A DNA stretch of 64,000 nucleotides from NCBI GenBank assembly GCA_039602395.1, contig JBCNJP010000027.1:32939962-33003961 (forward strand). The letters are read 5' to 3'. The notes under the pieces are model-generated. The model was not told where the DNA came from, searched no databases, and saw nothing but the letters and a program-made list of their open reading frames with translations. Below, piece after piece: positions 11,501 to 22,929 of this stretch. A program made the position numbers and the translations under genes. Positions within the stretch are counted from its first letter, which is position 1; each line of letters starts with the position of its first letter. Source of the DNA: Deinandra increscens subsp. villosa (lineage: Eukaryota; Streptophyta; Magnoliopsida; Asterales; Asteraceae).

Positions 11501-12803
11501 AAGAACTGAGTTGTTAAGGAATATTGATTTGATTGAGAAACCGATGCTGTCTGATTTATCTCAAAAGGCGAAGATCGAATGGGGTAAAGAAGGGGATGAA
11601 AACTCTAAATTTGTCCATGGCGTCATAATTAATTGCAGACGTCAAATGGCTATTAATGGGCTCAAGATCGATGGTGCATGGGTTGATAATCCTATCGAAA
11701 TAAAGAGTGCTTTCGTGTCTTATTTTTCTGATAAATTCAAACGGGGAAATGAAGGTAAAGTCATTCACAGAAGTAATCATTTCAGAGCCATCTCCCAAAT
11801 CTCGAGAAATGCATTGGAGCCCCCCCCCCCCCCCTCTTTGAAAGAAATTAAGATGGTTGTTTGGGATTGCGGGTCGGATAAAGCTCCTGGACCAGATGGT
11901 TTCTCATTTGGCTTCATAAGGAAATATTGGGATACCTTGCAGTCTGATATTAAGGATTTCTTAGATGAATTTTTTAGTTCCTCCAAAATCCCGTTAGGTT
12001 GCAATTCCTCTTTTATGTCTTTTATTTCGAAAGTCCAAAGCCCTGTCTCGTTTTCAGATTATCGTCCTATCAGTATCGTCGGGGTACAATACAAAATCAT
12101 TGCCAAGAGGAACAATTTATTAAACTTTCAGAGTTGGTTTCCAATGTCACGTTCTCGAGCGATGTTGACAAATGGTGTTGGTCTCTTGATGGTGAAGATG
12201 AATTTTCGGTAAAAGCGTTGAGAAAGCACATCGATCGGATCCATCTTCCTAATGGTGTGTTTGCTACCAGGTGGCTAAGGTACGTACCAAAAAAGTCAAT
12301 ATTGTTATATGGAGATTATTTTTGGATCGTTTACCCACTCGGTTTAACTTATCTAAATTTGGCATTGAGATCACGTCTATTTTCTGCCCCATTTGCAACA
12401 ACGGTGTGGAAACTAGTAATCATGTGTTCGGTGACTGTGATCTATTTGTAAAAATCTTGGCTCGGAGTGGATTGTCTCAACCCGGTCAATCCTTTATCTC
12501 TCTATAAAGGTATTGAAGATCAAAAGCTCTCCAAAATAAAGAAAGAGTTGGTTTTAACGATTATCTATACTACATGGTGGCTCGTTTGGAAGAAAAGAAA
12601 TTCTTACATTTTTCGTCTGACCAATATCCGGTACGGTGATATATTTAATTAGATTGTATTGAGTTCTTTTATGTGGTTTTCGTTTAGGAATCGTAAAAAC
12701 TCGATTCGATGGACTGATTGGATGATAAATCCTTTACTATCTTTGTATTTTTTGCTCGTTTATGAGCTAATTTAATAAAACTCTTACTGTCGTTTCAAAA
12801 AAA
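8546..12803 (+). pseudogene. LINE ORF2 (reverse transcriptase + zf-RVT), copy A, rearranged
   Basis: This is a non-LTR retrotransposon entering from the Copia LTR, so its endonuclease end is missing. A single frame carries the RT from WEEHFDHSSKF through DKAPGPDGFSFGF, YRPISIVGVQYKIIAK, VFKIDFAKASDSVLW, GRGLWQGDPMAPF and the catalytic FYADD (Y-A-D-D codons 9824-9835). It is interrupted by stops at 8711, 8747 and 9665 and frameshifts after 10090. The C-terminal zinc-binding region resumes after the rearrangement (VNIVIWRLFLDRLP, then CPICNNGVETSNHVF around 12390-12430). The 3' end is GTCGTTTC followed by a short A tract at 12803. A 1348-bp insertion (10810-12158) copies part of its own 5' region. 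Confidence 0.9.
10810..12108 (+). repeat. Internal copy of 8058-9356 created by template switching
   Basis: This 1299-bp stretch matches 8058-9356 (also 1299 bp) with only a few substitutions. It includes the end of the Copia LTR, the LTR/LINE junction and the first part of RT. At 12108 it jumps to sequence already present at 10761-10810, which is therefore repeated at 12109-12158. The second junction has AAGA shared by both partners; the first has the motif TCTCGA near both breakpoints. Copy B (51174-51230) has the uninterrupted arrangement. Confidence 0.95.
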
Positions 12804-13204
12804 TTGTTTGCGAGGCATGCAAATAAATAAAACATGATGCTATCGCGTTTGTTTGTTTTGTTATTTCCTTAGGTAAGGCCGCGAGCTCGAATCTTCTCTG
12901 GCACGACGCATTTCACTTCCTGCTTATAGTTTTTATTTCTTTCGGTCTTTCTTGTTTTATTTTTCTAGTTTGTTTGGTGTTAAATAATGATAGACGTGTT
13001 TTTTTTCTTCTTTTAGAATAGAGTTGATTGTAATGAAGTTGTTAATGAGATATCTTACCTACTACTCAAGGTCATGAGTTCAATTCTCATTCGGCTCATT
13101 ATCTCTCTTTTTTTTATCCAACTTTTTATAAATTTTCTTTTCGGGTTTTGTTTTACTTTTAGATGTGTGTTTTAATATTAACAACTTAGATTCTTTGTTA
13201 GGTG

Positions 13205-13393
13205 CATGGTTGTAAAAATCCCGCCAAGACTCCGACTAATCACTTAGCGGCCTTTAACCGATTAGCGATTAGTCACCGATTAATCATGTCAAGGAGGATT
13301 AATTCCCGATTAATGCCGACTAATCCCCGATTAGTCGCCGATTAATCCCTTAACACTCGTCGACCGCCGAGCGGTTTTTACAACCTTGGTTAG
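13205..13393. mobile_element. MITE with GGTTGTAAAAA termini and CGATTAATC repeats (copy A)
   Basis: The left end GGTTGTAAAAATCCCGCC pairs with the right end CGGTTTTTACAACC. The interior consists of many copies of the motif CCGATTAATC / GATTAGTCG. The copy-B version is at about 52272-52470 and has one extra CGAGCTACCGCCAAG segment. A related larger element lies at 56992-57576. No coding capacity. Confidence 0.6.
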
Positions 13394-14084
13394 GTGCTTA
13401 AGTATTTATTTTTACTCTATGAAAAATTAATTAATTCCACAATAAAGACTGAGATCGTTATAGATAAAAAATGTTGCTTTTTACTCTTTTATTTTACGGT
13501 TATTTTTTCTTTTGATAACTTCCAATTGTAAGTTTCTTCCTTGTTTGTTAACAGGTAAAAATGACGATTTTCGTTTACTTTAAGCTAGTTAGTGACCCGG
13601 ATGAATACCCAAGACTGTGATATAATAAGAATTATACGAAGTAAAATATCAAAGCTTCTTTTCTAACTATTAACATGATCTTCAGAAAGTCCACATTTCT
13701 TTTATATTTTCTCACAAACTTCAAAAGTGAATAAATTATAAGTTGTATACCCCCATTAATAAAAACTCATAAAGAAAAACATACTTTAGAGTTCTAAAAT
13801 CAACTTTACACAACTGCATCCATATAAATTATTGGACCTAAGCATTTACAAAAACAAATAAACAACATCAACTACAAAAAACTCAATGATGCGTTTCATC
13901 AAAACACATAATCTACATATTAAACATGACACACAATATTTTCCCAGTTATAGAAGCCACCTCCACTTAAACAAATGTGGAAATTCTCTAATCTAGAACA
14001 TGATAAAAAACGAAACAAACAACAATGCAGACTTCATGTGTTCAATTCAAATATACTGAGCTTTCATAAATAAAATTAAAAAAA

Positions 14085-14714
14085 GGGTTATTGGCTTAGA
14101 TTGATCCTAACTATTAATTTTTGGCCGGGAACACTCCCAACTAACGAATTAGCCACTGCCACTCTCAACTTTCAACCTATTTTCTCACACCACTCCCTCC
14201 GTTAAAATCTATTAACCCCGTTACTTCTACGCCTACGTGGCATTTCTGTGTTTTTTATTTTAAATAAAAAAGTTATTAAAAAATCCCCCCTGTATCTAAT
14301 CTTTTAAAACATCGACCTACAAGAACCCTAATTCTCTAATCGACTTGCTCTCTCAATTCTCCATCTTCGTCTCTCCCTCCAATCTCTAGCTTCTTCGTTC
14401 CTCCAACCTCCAGTGACGAACCGATCGTCGACGGCCTCCTCTGGATCAACTGAAAACAGTCATCGATTTTTAAAAGTAGACATGAATGGAACCATCTACT
14501 GCCACCATGAGTTGCCTTCAATTCGACGATTTGCGGGTCGTAAAAGTTTGAGAATGGGGGAAGAATTCTATGGGTGTCCTTTGTCACACCCCCAATTTCC
14601 ACTAACGGAGTATAACCGTGTGGGGTGTGATCCAGACCAGGATCCCAGACTTTAGTTACAACCAAGCCATAACAGTAAAAAAAATAAAGATAAGGGACTT
14701 TTAAATAAAGTGAA
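14085..14714 (+). mobile_element. Left part of Mutator-like MITE/Pack-MULE, with GRF-like fragment
   Basis: It starts GGGTTATTGGCTTAG and continues with CCTAACTAT, ACACTCCCAACTAACGAATT and CCACTCCCTCCGTTAA, matching the left arm of the complete element at 24898-25258. It interrupts the end of the segmental duplication. Downstream (14335-14600) it carries a CT-rich leader and a short frame from 14482 (CHHELPSIRRFAGRKSLRMG, then EEFYGCPL), which resembles a degenerate GRF-type zinc finger. This is likely a captured host fragment. TGTCACACCCCC at 14580 could be the start of an LTR. The right end falls in the assembly gap. Confidence 0.55.
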
Positions 14715-15214
14715 NNNNNNNNNNNNNNNNNNNNNNNNNNNNNNNNNNNNNNNNNNNNNNNNNNNNNNNNNNNNNNNNNNNNNNNNNNNNNNNNNNNNNN
14801 NNNNNNNNNNNNNNNNNNNNNNNNNNNNNNNNNNNNNNNNNNNNNNNNNNNNNNNNNNNNNNNNNNNNNNNNNNNNNNNNNNNNNNNNNNNNNNNNNNNN
14901 NNNNNNNNNNNNNNNNNNNNNNNNNNNNNNNNNNNNNNNNNNNNNNNNNNNNNNNNNNNNNNNNNNNNNNNNNNNNNNNNNNNNNNNNNNNNNNNNNNNN
15001 NNNNNNNNNNNNNNNNNNNNNNNNNNNNNNNNNNNNNNNNNNNNNNNNNNNNNNNNNNNNNNNNNNNNNNNNNNNNNNNNNNNNNNNNNNNNNNNNNNNN
15101 NNNNNNNNNNNNNNNNNNNNNNNNNNNNNNNNNNNNNNNNNNNNNNNNNNNNNNNNNNNNNNNNNNNNNNNNNNNNNNNNNNNNNNNNNNNNNNNNNNNN
15201 NNNNNNNNNNNNNN
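14715..15214. other. Assembly gap (500 N)
   Basis: Exactly 500 N, a conventional placeholder, so the true size is unknown. Open frames reported across it are meaningless. Confidence 0.99.
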
Positions 15215-16382
15215 ATATATCTACAAATTGCTTGTAAATCGTAAAATTTAAACTTGGATTTTTAACGATCATACGATATGATATTAACTAAAAGTAGAAA
15301 AACATATGGATTGAATCAAAGTTTATTGATCTAGAGATGTATGATTGTTAAAGAATGTGAGGAGAGAGGGATGTTGATTCAACGATCCGAGTTAAATGGT
15401 TAGTGCTATTCGGCTTTATGATGTTTGAAAGTCTAACCGAAACCCAACCCTAATAACAATCAGTTTAATTGGTTACAGGCAACTCGAGTACAAGTTTAAT
15501 CTGGTACGTGTGAATTTGGATTGGGTGGGTTAGTTGGATACGGATAAAATCGACAGGCTTAGCAACATGGCAGGTTAGCAAGACACTAGGTCATAACACT
15601 CAAATGTGTTTTGAAGCCATTGGTTACTGGTAAGACCACAATTTAAAGTTAAACGTGCTTAACTGGACTCAGACAACCAAAAGCGTATCCGTGAACAAAG
15701 CCAACAATGTTGATTGTTTTGAGGGACGGATGTCAAACGGAGAATAAGGTCTAGACGGCTAAGTCAATGAGAGAACAGAAAACCGGCAATTTTTAGATTC
15801 GTTTTCACAGTTTTGGAAATTTCGGAAAGCAGCAGGCAAGAGGGCTGGTAAGGTTATTGAGAATGAATGAAAGGTCAGTAATGGCGGAAGTTGGAGCACT
15901 GCAGAAAGACATTGATAACCCACTGAAAGCTTTTCCTAAAGATGTGGCCCCTGTTCCAGGAAATCAGATGCTGCATGTATGAAAGGGTTACAGAATAAAA
16001 AATAAAAATAAAAAAGACTTATAATTCTGAAATCATTCATGGATCCCTAAATGAAAGAGGTAATTGTTGTATCAATTTGACCACAAGATTCAACTCTACA
16101 GCAATTTTGTTGAATATTTGAATGCATAACAGTAATTCAAGCTTCACTTTCATTCAATATCCATGTAAACCCATTAAGCATATAATTTGTTCAAATTCTA
16201 TACAAACTCTATCCCACCTATTAAGCATATAATTTTCTTTTCTTATATTGTCCTGTAAAATTTTTATAAAAAAATAATAAATAAAAAATACCTTTTCTAC
16301 AAGAAAACTTACAAAAAGTAAAAAAAAAGTAAAAAATCATCACTTTAATCCTATAAAAAAATCAAGATAACTCAAGTTTATG
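15215..16382. other. Intergenic, no confident gene
   Basis: This region lies 3' of the phosphatase gene (which is on the minus strand). The only coding-like stretch is a 33-codon plus-strand frame at 15881-15982 (MAEVGALQKDIDNPLKAF, then PKDVAPVPGNQML). It looks protein-like but has no recognisable relative, and could be a captured exon fragment. The rest is AT-rich with no repeat that I recognise. Confidence 0.5.
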
Positions 16383-19300
16383 CTAGAGCAATAGTTCAAG
16401 CTCGGCTTCATCTAAAATCATCACGGGATGCACTGCAGCACTGGTCAAATTTAGAGCTCGTCGCAGCTTTCTTGGGTCAAAAATTTCAACCTTAATCGCA
16501 AACACTGAACTAACTGGTCTATGATCAGACATCCTTATCTCGGCTCGATTGTAACATAGTTGTTTTATGCCTTTTCCCAGCCATAATATACGGTCACACC
16601 TGCATATTTGAGTTTATTTAGAACTTGATGTAGAGACTTTTAAGGTAAAAAATACTGCTTTTCAAACAGTCATTCTATGAATATTGTGACAAATGACAAA
16701 TTTTGATCCCAAATTCCACTTTTATCAGAAGTTCTTAACATTTCACATCAAAGTTTATAAGTTTGGAAAAACAATACGTTTGACCTTAAAAGTCAAAGAA
16801 AGTGTTATGTAAAACTGTAAGTTTGCATTTAGGAGCGTCTTGAGACGGTAAGCTGAAATAGTATGTTTGACACTAAAAGTCAAGCTTACACAATCCATAA
16901 AGTTAAAAACATCAACATATTATTACTTGTGATACCCCATTTCTGTATCTTGATACCCAGAGACATTTTGATGCTTGAGGTCAAACATATTGCTTAAACA
17001 ATTAAGAAATATTGTCATGAATCTTAATACCAACAACCTTCCTTTTATAGTTTTATAATATGTGTTATATATTTTAATGAAATAACAAAAAAGATTCTCA
17101 GACATTTCAATATCCAGAATTATATATTATTTTGAAAAGCACCCACTTAGACCACAAAGGTCAAACCCAACATTCTAAACAAACAGTAGAAGTACTTACC
17201 ATTAGGGGTGTCGAAAATACCCGAACCCGATTAACCCGACCCAACCCAAACCCGAATAAGGTAATTAGGGTCGGGTCTAATAGGGTTTAAAAAGCTTAAT
17301 TGGGTTAATCGGGTTAACCCGACATACCCGAATTATAGTTAGGGTCGGGTTTCGGGTTGATTTTTTTAAAAAAATCGGGTTTCGGGTTGACCCGAATAAC
17401 CCGAATAGGATAACTGACGGATAAGAAATATTATAATTTAAACCATCTTTATTGTTTGGTGTTTGCTGTTTTTTAAATTTCTTTTTGTTGTTTGAATATT
17501 AAACTATTTTTGACAATGAACATGGTTCTGAGTATGAGTTTGCTTGCTGTTCTTTCTATTTCTCTTATACTCTAGAAAAAAAGATATCAAAATATCAGTA
17601 ATAGATTAATATCATAGAAAATCAAAATATTTTATATACGTTAAACAAAGTAGATATTAATTATATTTTATACATTAAAAAGATAGACACAGATTAAATT
17701 GATAGAAGACTATATTTTATATATTGAAATCGTTAATTTTTTCTTAAGATTCACGTATTATGATTTTAAGTGATTGTGTAACACATAATTTGTGTTTGTA
17801 TGTAAAACCCGACTAACCCGACTGGCCCGACCCTACTAACCCGTAACCTGGCTAACCCAAACCCTATAACCCGAACCTTAATAGGGTCGGGTTGCGGGTG
17901 AGATGTTTTTATTTGGAAAACCCGATTAACCCGACCCTAATAACCCGAAACCCGATCGGGTTGACCCGATTAACAGCCCTACTTACCATGCTGGTGTTCT
18001 CCTCTTCTCCCCTTCTTTCGTATTTTCACCTACGTATCGATCTGAATTGGCTTCATACTTGTATGTCGGTGGGAAGTCGATAACACCCTCTTTCCATCCC
18101 TCAAATACATGACCCCTTCTCAATTCTTTACAAAGCTAAAACAAATAAAACACCCTACTTAGCTACATAAATTAATCACATGCATTTGGTATCACCATAC
18201 TCGCAAGTGACAATTTCGACCTGTTTACTTAAAACGGGTCCACAGGTAGGAATCTAGGCAAACCGGTCAAAACTAGCCCAAACTATTCTCAAACCTTTAA
18301 TACAACCTCCTAAATTGGTTTAATGGAAGAAAATGAAAAGTTATGTTACTATATTAATATTATAGCTTTGTTTCACAAAAAATAAAAAATAAAAATAAAA
18401 AATTATAAACATAAGATATAGATCAGTACCTGATCACTATAGAGCAGTTGGTTATACTGCTTCATGGAAACGAGCTTTCTGACTTCTTCATCCGGCTTAT
18501 TGATACGATAATTTAGGTCACCAAACCAGAATATCTGACTGTTTGATAAAACAGGAAAAGTTTACAAATCATGAATTATAAGAATGACTGTCAAAGACTA
18601 AAAGGTAGCAGAATCTTGATAAAATCATAGTTATTTTCAAAAACTGCTTACTCATGACACGGGATTGTTTGAGGTTGATCGGTATCTAAAACAGAAGAGA
18701 AACGGGTACGTTTTAAGATCTCAGATACATTTGAATTTCGTCTCTCTTCATCCCCAACCTTGTGTCCAGAAGTCAAATGAGAACAAACGAAGCATAACCT
18801 TGTTTGATAAAGAGACATGCTAATAGACACTGATCCCTGAAACATAAAAATAGTTATCAATTTTGACATTCTGAATGAATCTCATGGTAAAAAATCTTCA
18901 GTTGGCTGAGTCAGACTATTAATGAGTCAATTGGGTACTTGTTTTCGTATGGACGGTGTTGAGTGGACCCAAAACACTCTTGTCCAGTTGTAGCGTGTTA
19001 AACAAAAATACAAAGATTATTTACTTCCAAAAGGTTAAAAGAATTTGAATAAAATGATTTTAGGAGGATATTTCACTTGTTAGACTGGTTTCATTTTACA
19101 CTCATTAAAGATAAACATAACATGAATCGACCCGTTTGTAGCTAAATGGGTTGAACTTGTCACCTCTAGTGACTTGACTTCCTTGACTACATGAGTCGAG
19201 AAAGAGCTTAAGTTACCTTATTGCCCATGTATCCCATAAGCCCGACTCCAACGGGGGAAACTCTTAAGTTGTTTATATGTCTTCGGAGCCTTTTCCGAAC

Positions 19301-20530
19301 CCAAATTGAAATGTATATGCCCACCATCTGCTTACTGACAATCCTTACATACCTGATAAATTTCCTCGATAATATTAACCATTTTGCATCTGGCAAAATA
19401 AACCAAACAAAAAATAAAAACATTACCTATGACTTGTTTTTTCATGACAAACCAAAGAAGTCGAATCATCATCCTCCAATTCTGTTGGATCTTCAAAATA
19501 ATCATCTTCTTCTTCCAACACTTGTTCTGAGGCATCATCAAATGAGTCAACCATGTCCGTCCGTTCTTGATGCTCGGTCCAGAGCAAACCCAAGTCACCT
19601 GAGCTATGGTGCACTCTTTTTAACCCACCACCAACATCTAGTGGGGCCAACCAATCAGAACTTACTCTTGCAGAGCTACTTAAACTTAATACCCTTCTTA
19701 GCTTAGCACCAGAAGAAACAACTTTTGGTGTTATATCCAAGGCTTTTTCAGGCCAATTTAATATATTAATCTCTTTTATTTCTGGAACACTCATCTTGGT
19801 GATGCCCAAATCTCCATTGTTTTTCAAGATTGGAGAAGTTGGAGCACTGTAGCTTTTATGTATTGCCACTTGTTCTGGTGATTTGTTCAAAGCTTTTCGA
19901 ATTATTGATTCCCATTTTAATATCGGCCTTCGAGTTTCAGCTCCCAAAACATTCCCAGCACTTAAAGGAACAACTTCCTGAAAACTGTAAAGTAATTCTT
20001 AATTCAAAAGAAGGTACTTCAAATAATTAAGTCAAACTAGTTACTTGCAACATTCATACAGTTGATCACATGACTTTTAATAACATAGTAATTGAGCGCA
20101 TCTAGCTTAAAGAATTGGTACTAATTCTGAAGTTTAAATCTCATATGTTTGACCTCAAAAGTCAAACTCTTACCCAAGAATGTAAATATCAGCTGGTTGA
20201 TGCATACAAAGCCACTCATCTATCTCAAGATCTTCATCTGGGATCCTCCCAGCTACGTTCCATGTGCCAATTGTCATCCTGATAATAAAGAAATAAAAAT
20301 AAAAATATATTTAAGACGTTTCGATCGCAAGAAGCAAGAAAACCAATATTTCTGATATTCAAGAGCCAAACCTCACATCTTTTGTTTTAATATAATGAAC
20401 ACGCATTGTCTCCGATTTCCCCCTCTTATGTTTTATCAATCCTTTTGCAGGCATCCCTAGATTCACAAAACTATTACATAATTAGATGAAGATTCGATAG
20501 ATCAAAACGAACCAAAAGTTGAAACACAAA

Positions 20531-20561
<31 letters not shown>

Positions 20562-20999
20562 GAAAAAGAAATATCACCATCTGAGTTAGTAAATGAAGAC
20601 ATGTTTCTCGGTGTTCTACGGGCATAATTCTTATCAAACTGCATTCTTTCTTCTTTACGAGAGCAAACTGTGAGAAAGTTGAGAACAATAATGATGAGAA
20701 AAAACAGAAAAGGTGTTTACAATGGTCCTTTTTTTTAATTTTGAGGTTCTTTTTTTTAAATATAATTTGTATACCATCATCTTCACTTTCAGTCTCTGTA
20801 TCAACTTCATCTTCACTAAAATCATGATTTTGTGGCTGAATGTTAAACCATTTCTTCATCACCATTGATGGCCAAAACGCCTACAAACAAACACGGTCAC
20901 ATCCACCTAAAAATTGCAACTTTTGCCATTTTTCACCTTTGAAAGTAATAAAGATTGCTTAAAACATACCTCAGAGCGCTTCCCTTTTCGGGCTTTCAT
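16383..20999 (-). CDS. Type I inositol polyphosphate 5-phosphatase (IP5P1/IP5P2-like)
   Basis: Eleven exons on the minus strand, all with GT-AG borders and closing phases: 20970-20999, 20775-20880, 20578-20667, 20372-20456, 20174-20278, 19427-19984, 19217-19352, 18652-18836, 18430-18538, 17987-18135, 16383-16599 (1770 nt, 589 aa). It removes the 5-phosphate from inositol phosphates such as InsP3 and so damps InsP3/Ca2+ signalling. Landmarks: N-terminal MKARKGKRSEAFWPS with the acidic segment DFSEDEVDTETESEDD (residues ~31-46), GTWNVAGR (~108-115), GFQEVVPL (~139-146), a long low-conservation insert in exon 6, MGYMGNKGSVSISM, catalytic WFGDLNYR (436-443), PAWCDRILW (516-524) and SDHRPV (542-547). 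All catalytic residues are present, so it should be active. The length fits plant type I enzymes. It is closest, as recalled, to Arabidopsis At5PTase1/2. Intron 10 contains a hAT element at the splice donor. Confidence 0.93.
17203..17981. mobile_element. hAT-type element in intron 10 of the 5-phosphatase
   Basis: A 779-bp element starting TAGGGGTGTCG and ending TTAACAGCCCTA, flanked by a perfect 8-bp duplication CTTACCAT (17195-17202 and 17982-17989). The ends are rich in CCCGAACCCG / CGGGTTAACCCG repeats and the core is AT-rich. There is no transposase, so it is non-autonomous. The target duplication covers the 5' splice site of exon 10. Confidence 0.9.
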
Positions 21000-21054
21000 C
21001 TTCCAAGAAACAAAGAAAGTCAGATTCCTTTTTGCTAGTAGATTTTGCAAGCAC

Positions 21055-21092
21055 TCAGAAAGCTATCTATGTGTGTATATTGTATATATAGG
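21055..21092 (-). promoter_or_regulatory. TATA box / core promoter of the 5-phosphatase gene
   Basis: CCCTATATATACAATATAC on the minus strand places a TATA box at about 21082-21091, roughly 85 bp upstream of the ATG at 20999. That would give a short leader of some 50-60 nt. No upstream ORF is seen in the leader. Confidence 0.5.
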
Positions 21093-21109
21093 GAATCAAT
21101 CCATTAATA

Positions 21110-22580
21110 ATTTTTGTTCCTAACTCATCTTTCACCGTTGATTTTTTATCCAACGACTACAAGAAGCAAGCTAGGCATGCACAAGTTGGCCACCTATTAT
21201 ATGATATCATATCATAGTAATTTAATAAAGACCAGAATAGCCCTCAATCACATCCAAGATATTTCATTTTCACAAACCCATATTTGTTTTTTATTTGACA
21301 ATTTGAGTATAAACAATGATGAATGGATTTATCTCGCAAATTTGTGCACAATTTTCTTGTTTCTTGTTTTTCTTTTTTTATAGAAATGATTGTTATTTGT
21401 CATAAGAAGACAAATGAGATGGTTCTAAAAATCAATAACTATATGTGGTTAAGATAAATAGAAAGGACATAAGTTATGGTCAATTTTACAAACACCCACA
21501 ACCTCAACTTGCATGAAAAGTCAAATCTGCCATCTCTATTTGGTCACACCTAATATTCTTTTTAAAAAATACATAAAAAATATGATCTTGTTGAATACAG
21601 AGATGAAAGCAGCAGAGGGACACAAGTCATGTTAAAAAAATAAAAAACTAGATATCACTTTCATACAACTAATACACATTAGAAATTTATGATTGATGAA
21701 ACACACTCTTTTAAGTTTCAACAAGAGTGTATTAGGCCACATAAATCATTCACCTTTTTAATAATTGGATTTTGACCTGCATAAAACATGCAACTTGGGA
21801 TTATTTAATTAACTACTATATTTCAGTGTGTACATATTGGTCTTCTATATTAACAAAACACCGATTAACAAAACACCGACTTTATCTTGATTATGGTCCC
21901 CAATTGAAGCTAATGACATATCATTGGTCACCCAGCAACAAAAAAAGTTAGTAAATCTAATCAATTAGATTAAAAATGGATTTGATACAGACAAAATTAG
22001 ATATTGATTTTTTAATAAAGAAAATGCATACCACCATGACTGGTAAAGATATATGGACCCACTTGCAATAAGAGTCATAGTTAGGCAAAAAAAAGATAAA
22101 CGCCTAAATTCACACAACAAAACACAACACATTATGTATCATCATATCAATCTTTAGGCAATTGGGTGTTTATAAAGATACCAAATTTCACAGCTGTATG
22201 ATGTTTGGCAGGCTGGTCTGATCACCCAGAAACACATAAAATGACCTCTTGAATTATAAAAAGTAAAAGGACCCATGTATGAATCTATTCATAAAAAGTT
22301 GTAATGAGGAGCACAGCACTATATGTGGAGGTTAAAGATTGACTAAAAAGTAACATAAAAAGGGGGTTTTGTAAAAACCCTAATTAATCCTTTAGTTAAT
22401 CATAACATCTTGGAGACTGAAAGGGAAATTCTTGTTGGGTTTCTTGATATTCATGTTTTAATACCTAACAAATGGAGGTCGGAGGGTGATTGGGAATTGA
22501 ACTCTGGCGATAAATACATAATGCAAATCAAAATCAAAAAGTAGTTATGATAAGAACATATGAAGGTGGGTGGGAAGAAA
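21110..22580. other. AT-rich 5' intergenic region of the phosphatase gene
   Basis: No coding potential or recognisable repeat was seen. The short frames here have biased composition and no protein-like features. The region separates two minus-strand transcription units. Confidence 0.5.
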
Positions 22581-22643
22581 GGGTTGTTACTTTTTATTCC
22601 ATGAGATTGAATATCGGAGCATTATATGAATAAGACGAATATG

Positions 22644-22790
22644 CTAATCTTCTCCAGTTGTGTGATAGCAACCGGCAGGAAGTGGAGGTGGGGTAGGGTT
22701 GAATCTTTTCCTTTTCCTTTTCTTTTCTTCTAATTTGGGTGGTGCCGGTGATGGTGCCACGGTGGCGATTGTGGTGATGTTTTCATCCAT
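22644..22790 (-). CDS. Small 48-aa basic/proline-rich protein, unknown function
   Basis: ATG at 22790, stop TAG at 22646-22644. The protein begins MDENITTIATVAPSPAPP, then has a lysine/arginine cluster EEKKRKRKRF (residues 21-30; a possible nuclear localisation signal), then NPTPPPLPAGCYHTTGED. I do not recognise the family. Support comes from context. Upstream (22870-22910 on the minus strand) there are telo-box-like AACCCTAA and site-II-like GGCCCA motifs, typical of plant housekeeping promoters. Downstream there is an AATAAA at about 22593-22600. It may equally be the first exon of a longer gene, or a spurious frame in a 5' leader. Confidence 0.4.
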   Translation of the reverse strand: MDENITTIATVAPSPAPPKLEEKKRKRKRFNPTPPPLPAGCYHTTGED

Positions 22791-22863
22791 ATGGTCGACT
22801 CAATCTCAGTTATTAACTTCAAGTTACAGCAACGATGATGGATTGATCTTTAGCTAATATGAT

Positions 22864-22912
22864 TCGTTATGGGTTGTGGGCCTCTTCTTAGGGTTCTTAG
22901 GGCTGTGTAGTC
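22864..22912 (-). promoter_or_regulatory. Telo-box and site-II-like motifs upstream of the 48-aa ORF
   Basis: The minus strand carries CCCTAAGAACCCTAAGAAGA followed closely by GGCCCACAACCCATAACG. The combination of AACCCTA telo-boxes and GGCCCA site II elements is established for plant ribosomal-protein and cell-growth gene promoters. Confidence 0.45.
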
Positions 22913-22929
22913 ATTAAGTATTTGTTGCA

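Larger units (their letters stand above)
1..14084 (+). repeat. Segmental duplication, copy A (left edge outside window)
   Basis: This block matches 41544-53158 in direct orientation, from the first base of the window to the point where a Mutator-like element begins at 14085. By eye there is roughly one difference per few tens of bases plus small indels. Both copies share the same nested order: retroelement-like ORF tail, four-unit tandem repeat, TA tract, PB1-like gene, CACTA end, Copia gag, Copia LTR, LINE, LINE 3' flank. Copy A additionally carries two fold-back elements (2094-3167) and a 1348-bp internal rearrangement (10810-12158). The true left boundary is not visible. Confidence 0.95.

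Noticed and set aside
14652..15272. Frames of X residues across 14652-15272
   Set aside because: These are translations of the N gap.
22630..22650. GAGAAGATTAGCAT resembling the core of U6 snRNA
   Set aside because: Only 14 bases match; the 5' stem-loop and 3' end of U6 are absent.
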